From the NCBI GenBank assembly GCA_017964105.1, contig JAGCSP010000072.1:1-12909 (forward strand): a stretch of DNA of 12,909 nucleotides, written 5' to 3'. This stretch comes from Clostridia bacterium. GTDB lineage: Bacteria > Bacillota > Clostridia > Christensenellales > UBA1242. Positions within the stretch are counted from its first letter, which is position 1; every line of letters starts with the position of its first letter. The notes under the pieces are model-generated. The model saw only the letters and a program-made list of their open reading frames with translations. It ran no database searches and had not been told where the DNA came from. Made by a program: the position numbers and the translations under genes. Of the stretch, positions 7,244-12,909 are shown in pieces.

Positions 7244-7260
7244 AGCCACAACAATTTGCC

Positions 7261-7289
7261 TTTACTTAAAAAAAATAGTTTGTTATAAT
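7261..7289 (+). promoter_or_regulatory. SigA-type extended -10 promoter for metG-tatD-ksgA
   Basis: TTTACT (7261-7266) and a consensus TATAAT (7284-7289) lie 17 bp apart, with TGT before the -10 box. RNA would start near 7296, giving a leader of about 22 nt. This is too short for a T-box or SAM riboswitch, both of which often control metG genes. Confidence 0.75.
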
Positions 7290-7317
7290 TAGTTGTAATT
7301 TGATTAAAGAGGGACTT

Positions 7318-9243
7318 ATGAAAAACAAATATTATGTAACAACACCAATTTATTATGCAAGTGGAGATTTAACAGTTGGTCATTGTTTTTGCACAGTGCT
7401 TACAGATGCATGTGCAAGATTTTTTAGATTAAATGGCGACGATGTATTTTTCCTAACTGGCAGTGATGAACACGGCTTAAAAATTGCACGCAAAGCAGAA
7501 GAAGCGCATGTGACACCACAAGAGTTTGTAGATAAAACGGTGGAACACTTTAAACATGTGTGGAATAAACTTGGAATTAGCTATGACAAATTTATCCGCA
7601 CCACAGACAAAGAACATGTGGAGTGCGTAACAAAAATTGCACAAGCTTTGTATGACAAGGGCTACATATATAAAGGCACATACAAAGGTTTGTATTGTGT
7701 ACCATGCGAAACTTTCTATTCTGAAGGACAACTTGTTGAAGGTAAATGTCCAGAGTGCCACAGAGATGTAGAGCCAACAAATGTGGAAGCATATTTCTTT
7801 AAAATGAGTGTTTTCCAAGACTACTTGAAAAAATTATTTAAAGATGATCATTTCTTAGTTCCTGAGAGTAGGCGCACAGAGATTTACAATAACTTTGTAA
7901 AACCAGGTGTTGCGGACTTGTGTATTTCACGTAACACATTTGACTGGGGTATTCCTTTGCCATTTGATAGCAAGCACGTAATATATGTATGGATAGATGC
8001 TCTTACAAACTATATTTCTGCACTTGGATATGGCAGTAAAGATGATAGTTTGTACAAAAAATTCTGGCCAGCAGATGTTCATTTTGTTGGTCGTGATATT
8101 ACACGTTTCCATGCAATGATTTGGCCTGCAATCTTAAAAGCACTTGATATTCCTGCACCAAAGCAAATTCATTCTACAGGATTTATCACCCTAAGAGGTG
8201 ATAAGATTAGCAAATCAAAGAGTAATGGATTTAATCCGCTTGTGCTAATTGATAGATATGGTGTAGATGCATTGCGCTACTATTTGATTAAAGAGGGTCC
8301 AATATTTGATGATATTCCTTATGCAAGCGATGTGTTCTTAAATACAATAAATGCTGATTTGTGTAACACATATGGCAACCTTGTATCACGTACACTAGCT
8401 ATGATTACTCAGTACTTTGGTGGTACAGTGCCGCAACCAAGTGAATTTAATAATGATGACAAGAGTTTGATTGATAGTGTAAATTCTTTGAAAGAAGAAG
8501 TTACAAAACTTATGAAAGAACAACGCGTGGATGAAGGTATCCGCAAAGTATTTGATGTGCTTGGTCAAGCAAATAAATATATTGATATCACAACACCTTG
8601 GATTCTTGCACGTAGTGAAGAAGGGAAACCAAGATTGGCAACAGTGTTATATGTATTACAAGAATCTATTCGTGTAGCAACAGTAATGTTGCAACCATAT
8701 CTTGTGGAATTGCCAAGTAAAGTATTTGAGCAATTAAATGTTGATGAAAGTTTACGCACATTTGATAGCGCTAAATTTATGAATGATAACTATGGTAGAG
8801 CAGTTACAAAAGGTGAGGCAATATTTGGTAGATTAAATATTGCAGAAGAGGTAAAAGTTTTGGATACAGAGCATGTAAAAGAAGAAAAAGTTGAGCCTGT
8901 AATTACACATAAGCCAGATATTCCTTTTAGTGATTTTGAAAAAGTTGAAATTCGTGTTGGACTTGTTCTAAATAGCGAAAAAGTTGAAAAAGCAGATAAA
9001 TTACTAAAAAGTACAATAAAAATTGGCAATGAAACACGTACAATAGTAAGTGGCATTGCAAAACATTATGAACCAAAAGATTTGATTGGCAAGCGCGTGT
9101 TGGTTGTAACAAACTTAGAGCCAAGAACAATTAGGGGTATTGAATCTAGAGGTATGGTATTGTGTGCACTTACTGATGATGAAAAAGTATTGAAAGTAAC
9201 CACAGTTGATGGTGAAATTGCAGATGGCTGTGAGGTAAGCTAA
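7318..9243 (+). CDS. metG: Methionyl-tRNA synthetase with fused C-terminal tRNA-binding domain
   Basis: The product is 641 residues and charges tRNA-Met with methionine. The class I catalytic domain has TPIYYASGDLTVGH at 9-22, where the HIGH signature reads TVGH, and FFLTGSDEHG (44-53). A zinc knuckle is formed by C127/C130 and C144/C147. The KMSKS loop reads KISKS at 296-300. An anticodon-binding helical domain follows. The last 105 residues (about 537-641) form a Trbp111-like OB-fold tRNA-binding domain that starts with FEKVEIRVG, as in many Bacillota MetG proteins. The ATG at 7318 is chosen over the in-frame TTG at 7300 because AAAGAGGG lies 4-5 nt upstream and the family N-terminus (YYVTTPIYY) follows directly. 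Its stop overlaps the tatD start (TAATG). It heads a three-gene operon. Confidence 0.97.
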   Translation: MKNKYYVTTPIYYASGDLTVGHCFCTVLTDACARFFRLNGDDVFFLTGSDEHGLKIARKAEEAHVTPQEFVDKTVEHFKHVWNKLGISYDKFIRTTDKEHVECVTKIAQALYDKGYIYKGTYKGLYCVPCETFYSEGQLVEGKCPECHRDVEPTNVEAYFFKMSVFQDYLKKLFKDDHFLVPESRRTEIYNNFVKPGVADLCISRNTFDWGIPLPFDSKHVIYVWIDALTNYISALGYGSKDDSLYKKFWPADVHFVGRDITRFHAMIWPAILKALDIPAPKQIHSTGFITLRGDKISKSKSNGFNPLVLIDRYGVDALRYYLIKEGPIFDDIPYASDVFLNTINADLCNTYGNLVSRTLAMITQYFGGTVPQPSEFNNDDKSLIDSVNSLKEEVTKLMKEQRVDEGIRKVFDVLGQANKYIDITTPWILARSEEGKPRLATVLYVLQESIRVATVMLQPYLVELPSKVFEQLNVDESLRTFDSAKFMNDNYGRAVTKGEAIFGRLNIAEEVKVLDTEHVKEEKVEPVITHKPDIPFSDFEKVEIRVGLVLNSEKVEKADKLLKSTIKIGNETRTIVSGIAKHYEPKDLIGKRVLVVTNLEPRTIRGIESRGMVLCALTDDEKVLKVTTVDGEIADGCEVS

Positions 9244-10013
9244 TGATAGATACACATGCACATTTGATTGATGATTGCTACAATGGTAAAGTTGATGAAA
9301 TAATTTTAAATATGGCAGAAAATGGACTAACCAAAGTTTTTACTGTGTCATATAATTATGATAGCATCATAAAATGTGTGAAACTTGCAGAAAAATATGA
9401 TAATGTGTATGCCATTATTGGTATTCATCCAGAAGAGTGGAAAGAATTTGAAAAATCAAAAGATATGCTAAAAGGATATTTAGATCATCCCAAAGTGGTG
9501 GGAGTTGGCGAAATAGGCCTTGATTATCATTATCCTGACACCAACAAGGTTGAACAACACAAAATATTTGTAGAACAAATAAAATTGGCATATGCTCACA
9601 AATTGCCTATTGCAATACATGTGCGTGATGCAATTGGAGATTTGATAGAAGTGCTAAAACAAAATAAAGACATGCTAAAATATGGCGTGCTAATACATTG
9701 TTTTAGTGAAAGCGTAGAGAGTTTTGATGAATTAAAAAAACTTGGGTGCAAAGTTGCATTTGGTGGTGTAAGTACATTTAAAAATGCAGTAAAAGTAAAA
9801 GATGTAATAAAACATGCTGAGCTTACCGATTTTGTGTTAGAAACTGATTGTCCATATTTAACTCCTGAGCCAATGCGTGGCAAAGTGATGAATGAACCTA
9901 AATTCGTAAAATATATTTGCGAAAATATAGCAAACATAAAAGGCGTAGATTTTGCAACAATTGATAAGTGTACCACAGACAATGCGCTTGAATTATTTAC
10001 AAAGGCAAAATAA
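9243..10013 (+). CDS. tatD: TatD-family metal-dependent hydrolase / DNase
   Basis: The product is 256 residues with a TIM-barrel amidohydrolase fold. All expected metal ligands are visible: H5 and H7 in DTHAH, E90 in GVGEIGLDYH, H126 in IAIHVRDA, H152 in LIHCFS and D202 in ETDCPYLTPEP. Family members (TatD, YcfH, B. subtilis YabD) act as Mg-dependent 3'-5' exonucleases or related hydrolases; the exact substrate here is not known. The start overlaps the metG stop by one base, and its stop abuts the ksgA start. The metG-tatD-ksgA order is typical of Bacillota, but the rnmV (RNase M5) gene that often lies between tatD and ksgA is missing here. Confidence 0.95.
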   Translation: MIDTHAHLIDDCYNGKVDEIILNMAENGLTKVFTVSYNYDSIIKCVKLAEKYDNVYAIIGIHPEEWKEFEKSKDMLKGYLDHPKVVGVGEIGLDYHYPDTNKVEQHKIFVEQIKLAYAHKLPIAIHVRDAIGDLIEVLKQNKDMLKYGVLIHCFSESVESFDELKKLGCKVAFGGVSTFKNAVKVKDVIKHAELTDFVLETDCPYLTPEPMRGKVMNEPKFVKYICENIANIKGVDFATIDKCTTDNALELFTKAK

Positions 10014-10835
10014 ATGGATAAAGAGATATTAAAAAAATACAATTTTAATTTTAACAAAAAATATGGTCAAAATTTTATCTTTGACCATAATTTATTATCT
10101 GCCATTGTAAATGATGCAGGAGTGGAAAATAAAAACGTACTTGAAATAGGTCCAGGCGCAGGTGGACTAACTGCGCATTTGTGTCAAAAAGCAAAAAAAG
10201 TAGTGGCGTATGAAATAGACGAAAATTTAAAACCAATTTTGCAAGAAAATTTGGCAAATTGTGATAATGTTAATGTTATTTTTAGCGACATAATGAATGT
10301 GCCAATGAGTGAGATAGAAAATAATTTTGAAGGCAATTACACCGTTGTTGCCAATTTACCATACTACATAACCACTCCAATTATTTTTAAATTTATAGAG
10401 AATGCAACAAAACTAGATAAGTTGGTTATTATGGTGCAATATGAAGTGGCATTGCGTTTGGTGGCGGAGTATAACACTGCCGATTATGGTGCAATTACTG
10501 TGGCAATTAATACAGTTGCAGATAGCAAAATTACACGTAAAGTAAAACGAAACATGTTTGTGCCAGCACCAAATGTAGATAGTGCAATAGTCACTATTAC
10601 CATGAATCGCAATAAATATGATATACACAATGTTTCTACTTTAAAAAAATTAATTAAAAGTGCATTCGCAATGCGTAGAAAAACGCTTGCAAATAATTTA
10701 AAAAAAGATTTTAATTTATCTAATGATAAATTAAAAAATTTGTTTGAAGTAACAAATATAGACAGTGGCATTAGAGGAGAAGCGCTTAATCCAGAACAAT
10801 TTGTGCAAATAGCAAATGCTATTGATAAATTATAA
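10014..10835 (+). CDS. rsmA: 16S rRNA (adenine1518-N6/adenine1519-N6)-dimethyltransferase KsgA
   Basis: The product is 273 residues, the normal family length. It dimethylates two adjacent adenosines in the 3'-terminal hairpin of 16S rRNA during small-subunit maturation. Motifs are the N-terminal KKYGQNF (15-21), SAM motif I EIGPGAGGLT (44-53), acidic YEID (66-69), the catalytic NLPYYIT (114-120), VQYEVALRL (141-149) and FAMRRKTLANNL near 218-229 in the C-terminal domain. The ATG directly follows the tatD stop, with AAAGG 8 nt upstream inside tatD. It is last in the metG operon. A short A+T-rich hairpin follows, but no strong terminator. Confidence 0.97.
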   Translation: MDKEILKKYNFNFNKKYGQNFIFDHNLLSAIVNDAGVENKNVLEIGPGAGGLTAHLCQKAKKVVAYEIDENLKPILQENLANCDNVNVIFSDIMNVPMSEIENNFEGNYTVVANLPYYITTPIIFKFIENATKLDKLVIMVQYEVALRLVAEYNTADYGAITVAINTVADSKITRKVKRNMFVPAPNVDSAIVTITMNRNKYDIHNVSTLKKLIKSAFAMRRKTLANNLKKDFNLSNDKLKNLFEVTNIDSGIRGEALNPEQFVQIANAIDKL

Positions 10836-10838
10836 TGC

Positions 10839-10857
10839 ATATCAATTTCATTGATAT
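10839..10857. repeat. 8-bp inverted repeat overlapping the -35 box of the next gene
   Basis: ATATCAAT (10839-10846) and ATTGATAT (10850-10857) are perfect inverted repeats around a 3-nt centre. The right arm contains the TTGATA -35 box of the next promoter. It could be an operator, or a weak 3' end for the ksgA mRNA with T runs at 10865-10872. Confidence 0.5.
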
Positions 10858-10879
10858 TATTAAGTATTTTTTGTATAAT
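10851..10879 (+). promoter_or_regulatory. Near-consensus SigA promoter for the glycosyltransferase-like gene
   Basis: TTGATA (10851-10856) and TATAAT (10874-10879) are 17 bp apart. The -35 box lies inside an 8-bp inverted repeat. The predicted leader is short, about 13-14 nt, and holds the AGGAG ribosome binding site. Confidence 0.75.
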
Positions 10880-10898
10880 AAAAATAGGAGTAACGATT

Positions 10899-11789
10899 AT
10901 GAAAATAGGTTTTGTGGTACCTGTACTTGCCGATTATGATTTGAGTAAAAGTTATGAAAGCATAAAACGCGCATGTGCAGATAGTAAAGTAGAGTTTGAT
11001 GTGATATATGCATTTACAAATAAATTGACATCAGTGTTTTCTCAAACCCGTCAAATGTTTTCTGATAAAAAAGAAGTAAAAGCATTTAAAGTTGACCAAA
11101 ACGTAAATAAGCACAAGCTTATTACTCTTGCTATGAAAGATTGTGAAAAGTACAACGCAACAATTATTTATAGTGGCAAAGAAGAGATAAATGAAGATGT
11201 AATCAAAGCATTTATTTCTAGCTGGCGAGCAGGCAACAAAATTGTTTACTTAAAGAAATTATTCTATGGTCCAAAGCGTATATTTAGTGCAATTAAAGAA
11301 GTATTTTACAAATTTGGAATGAAATTGCTTAATTGTTTTAAAGATTATTATGCAGAAACAGACATTCAATTGCTTGATCAAGATGTAGTAAAAACAATAA
11401 ATAAATTGCCAGCAAAGAATAGAATTCTTCGCACAATGGATAGTTTTATTGGTTATAATTATGACATCATTCATATGGAAGTTGATAGTAAATTGCAAGT
11501 AAGCAAATATTACGAAGAAAAGACAAAAGATTACAAGTGGTATGCCACATTTGGTATTGCAAGTGGTGTGCTATGTCTTGCTGATTTTATTATGGTAATT
11601 ATTGCCACATCTCTTAGTTGGAAGATTGGTCTGTTATGGATGATTATGATGATTCTTGGTGTATTTATATTCTTTACAGGATGGTTGGTGTGTTTCACAA
11701 AGCGCATATTATCATCACGTGTTGGCAGATTGCAAAATGAACAAGAGCTTCACACGTTAGAAGATTCTATGGAAAAATATAATTTTTAA
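10899..11789 (+). CDS. GT2-like (GtrB/DPM1-type) membrane protein with degenerate active site
   Basis: The product is 296 residues. The start ATG at 10899 follows AGGAG (10886-10890) by 8 nt; an upstream in-frame TTG is part of the -35 box. The N-terminus (MKIGFVVPVLADYD) resembles the first strand of family-2 glycosyltransferases. The KRIFSAIKEVFYKFG ... TDIQLLDQDVVKTINKLPAKNR region (126-175) resembles the GtrB/dolichol-phosphate-mannose-synthase type, where the GDFRL...D..VV...LP...R pattern is usual. Two membrane helices follow at about 214-239 and 242-266, then a charged tail, again as in GtrB. The DAD/DXD metal-binding motif expected around residues 88-95 is absent (IIYSGKEEI), so catalysis may be lost or unusual. 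It could add or scaffold a polyprenyl-linked sugar, but function is not established. The gene stands alone with its own promoter and terminator. Confidence 0.7.
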   Translation: MKIGFVVPVLADYDLSKSYESIKRACADSKVEFDVIYAFTNKLTSVFSQTRQMFSDKKEVKAFKVDQNVNKHKLITLAMKDCEKYNATIIYSGKEEINEDVIKAFISSWRAGNKIVYLKKLFYGPKRIFSAIKEVFYKFGMKLLNCFKDYYAETDIQLLDQDVVKTINKLPAKNRILRTMDSFIGYNYDIIHMEVDSKLQVSKYYEEKTKDYKWYATFGIASGVLCLADFIMVIIATSLSWKIGLLWMIMMILGVFIFFTGWLVCFTKRILSSRVGRLQNEQELHTLEDSMEKYNF

Positions 11790-11793
11790 TTTC

Positions 11794-11827
11794 AACAAAT
11801 GAGGTTATGTAACCTCATTTTTTGTTG
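11794..11827 (+). terminator. Rho-independent terminator after the GT2-like gene
   Basis: AAATGAGGTT (11797-11806) pairs with AACCTCATTT (11811-11820) across an ATGT loop, followed by a T run to 11823. It begins a few bases after the stop codon. Confidence 0.92.
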
Positions 11828-11854
11828 TATTTTTTTTAATTTTTTTGATATAAT
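11825..11854 (+). promoter_or_regulatory. SigA-type extended -10 promoter for gapA
   Basis: A consensus TATAAT (11849-11854) is preceded by TGA (extended -10). The best -35 match is TTGTAT (11825-11830) at 18 bp, a weak match lying at the very end of the preceding terminator. Confidence 0.6.
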
Positions 11855-11885
11855 CAAAATAGAAGTAAAAGGAGATAATATTTAT

Positions 11886-12902
11886 ATGAAAAAAGTTGCA
11901 AAAATTGGCATAAATGGATTTGGTCGTATTGGTAAACAATTAGTCCGTATTGCAAGCAAATTGGACGATATTGAAGTTGTTGGTATAAATGATCCATTTA
12001 TGGATATAGAATATGCAAAATATTTGCTTGAGCATGATTCAATCCATGGTGCATTTAAAGGCACAGTGGAAGTAAAAGGAGATTGCTTAGTTGTAAATGG
12101 CAAAAGCATTAGATTCTTTGCTTGCATGAATCCAGAAGAAATTGATTGGAAATCTGTTGGTGCAGAATATATTTTGGAAGCCACTGGTAAATTTACAAAC
12201 TATGATGATGCATGTCGTCATTTGAAAGGTGGTGCAAAAAAAGTTGTTATCACAGCACCTGGCAAGAACTGCCCAATGTTTGTGTATGGTGTAAACCATG
12301 ACACTTATACAAAAGATATGATAGTAGTAAGCAATGCTAGTTGTACCACAAACTGCTTGGCGCCTATGGCAAAAGTTGTAAATGACACATGGGGAATTGA
12401 AGAAGGATTGATGACCACAGTTCACTCAGTGACCGCAACTCAACCAACAGTTGATGGCGCTACCAAAAAAGATTGGCGTGCAGGTAGAGCAGCTACTGCA
12501 AACATTATTCCTTCATCTACTGGCGCTGCAAAAGCTGTGGGAGAGGTTATCCCTTCACTTAAAGGCAAACTTACAGGTATGTCTTTGCGTGTACCAACAC
12601 TAGATGTATCAGTAGTGGACTTAACAGTGAAATTAGCAAAACCTGCAACTTATGAAGAAATTTGTGCAAAATTTAAGCAAGTAAGCAAATCAAATCTTGG
12701 CAATGTAGTGGGATATACAGAAGATATGGTAACATCCACTGATTTTATTGGTGATGAACATGGCTGCGTATTTGATGCAAAAGCAGGCATTATGCTAAGT
12801 GACAAATTTGTAAAACTTGTTGGCTGGTATGATAATGAATGGGGTTATAGTACTCAAACATTACGTCTAATTGCTCACATGAACGAAGTAGATAATAAAT
12901 AA
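11886..12902 (+). CDS. gapA: Glyceraldehyde-3-phosphate dehydrogenase, type I (NAD-dependent glycolytic)
   Basis: The product is 338 residues, the usual length. It converts glyceraldehyde-3-phosphate to 1,3-bisphosphoglycerate with NAD in the cytoplasm. It has the Rossmann motif GINGFGRIG (8-16), an Asp at 36 in GIND that favours NAD over NADP, the catalytic Cys153 in SNASCTTNCLAP with His180 in TTVHSVTATQ, the DWRAGRAA and NIIPSSTGAAKAVG phosphate-site segments (196-220) and the C-terminal GWYDNEWGYS. The DWR-G-R form resembles E. coli GapA and eukaryotic enzymes more than the RRARAA form of many Bacillus and Clostridium enzymes. The start follows AAAAGGAG (GGAG 11871-11874) by 11 nt, which is slightly long; the family N-terminus fixes the choice. 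No terminator is visible in the last 7 bases. Confidence 0.98.
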   Translation: MKKVAKIGINGFGRIGKQLVRIASKLDDIEVVGINDPFMDIEYAKYLLEHDSIHGAFKGTVEVKGDCLVVNGKSIRFFACMNPEEIDWKSVGAEYILEATGKFTNYDDACRHLKGGAKKVVITAPGKNCPMFVYGVNHDTYTKDMIVVSNASCTTNCLAPMAKVVNDTWGIEEGLMTTVHSVTATQPTVDGATKKDWRAGRAATANIIPSSTGAAKAVGEVIPSLKGKLTGMSLRVPTLDVSVVDLTVKLAKPATYEEICAKFKQVSKSNLGNVVGYTEDMVTSTDFIGDEHGCVFDAKAGIMLSDKFVKLVGWYDNEWGYSTQTLRLIAHMNEVDNK

Positions 12903-12909
12903 TATATAA

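Noticed and set aside
7290..7317. A T-box or SAM riboswitch controlling metG.
   Set aside because: The predicted leader is only about 22 nt, and I see no T-box stem or conserved sequence in the interval back to spmA.
10851..10898. An upstream TTG start extending the GT2-like protein by 16 residues.
   Set aside because: The TTG lies in the -35 box and upstream of the predicted RNA start; the ATG at 10899 has AGGAG at 8 nt.
1..12909. CRISPR arrays, tRNA or rRNA genes, insertion sequences and phage genes.
   Set aside because: No regularly spaced repeats, cloverleaf-like stretches, rRNA sequence, transposase motifs or terminal repeats were seen on either strand.

Overview
The window is a stretch of low-G+C chromosome (about one third G+C by eye) from what looks like a Bacillota bacterium, most likely an uncultured Clostridia-type lineage. 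Three things suggest this. The gene order holB - ricT (yaaT) - trmN6 (yabB) - rsmI ... metG - tatD - ksgA matches the classical cluster near the origin of Bacillus subtilis. There is a spmA/spmB spore-maturation pair. Ribosome binding sites are strong GGAGG-type and promoters are SigA-like. Genus or species cannot be assigned from the sequence alone.

Layout. Positions 3-2446 hold a large, lysine/glutamate-rich, unrecognised protein gene. It enters from the left edge and is split into two overlapping frames around 1369-1394, apparently by a one-base frameshift. Positions 2473-2816 are a self-contained unit for an 83-residue orphan protein, with its own promoter, ribosome binding site and terminator. 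Positions 2839-6125 are a tightly packed operon: holB (DNA polymerase III delta'), ricT (PSP1-domain Fe-S protein), trmN6-like methyltransferase and rsmI (16S rRNA 2'-O-methyltransferase). rsmI carries an in-frame TAA at 5453-5455, and the operon ends in a hairpin terminator. Positions 6124-7190 hold spmB and spmA on the opposite strand, convergent with rsmI and divergent from metG. Positions 7261-10835 are a second operon, metG - tatD - ksgA, with 1-nt overlaps or direct abutment. Positions 10851-11827 are a monocistronic unit for a membrane-anchored, degenerate family-2 glycosyltransferase-like protein. Positions 11825-12902 hold gapA with its own promoter.

The genes work mainly in information processing: replication clamp loading (holB), mRNA maturation (ricT), tRNA/rRNA methylation (trmN6, rsmI, ksgA), tRNA charging (metG) and a TatD hydrolase. 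One glycolytic gene and one sporulation pair are interleaved. Compared with B. subtilis, yabA, yazA, abrB and rnmV are absent, and spmBA sits where abrB would be. No RNA gene, CRISPR array, insertion sequence or riboswitch was found.

No clearly new multi-gene system is visible. The points most worth a second look are the internal stop in rsmI, the frameshift in the large orphan gene, the glycosyltransferase-like protein lacking its DXD motif, the apparently leaderless holB transcript, and the recurring extended -10 promoters.
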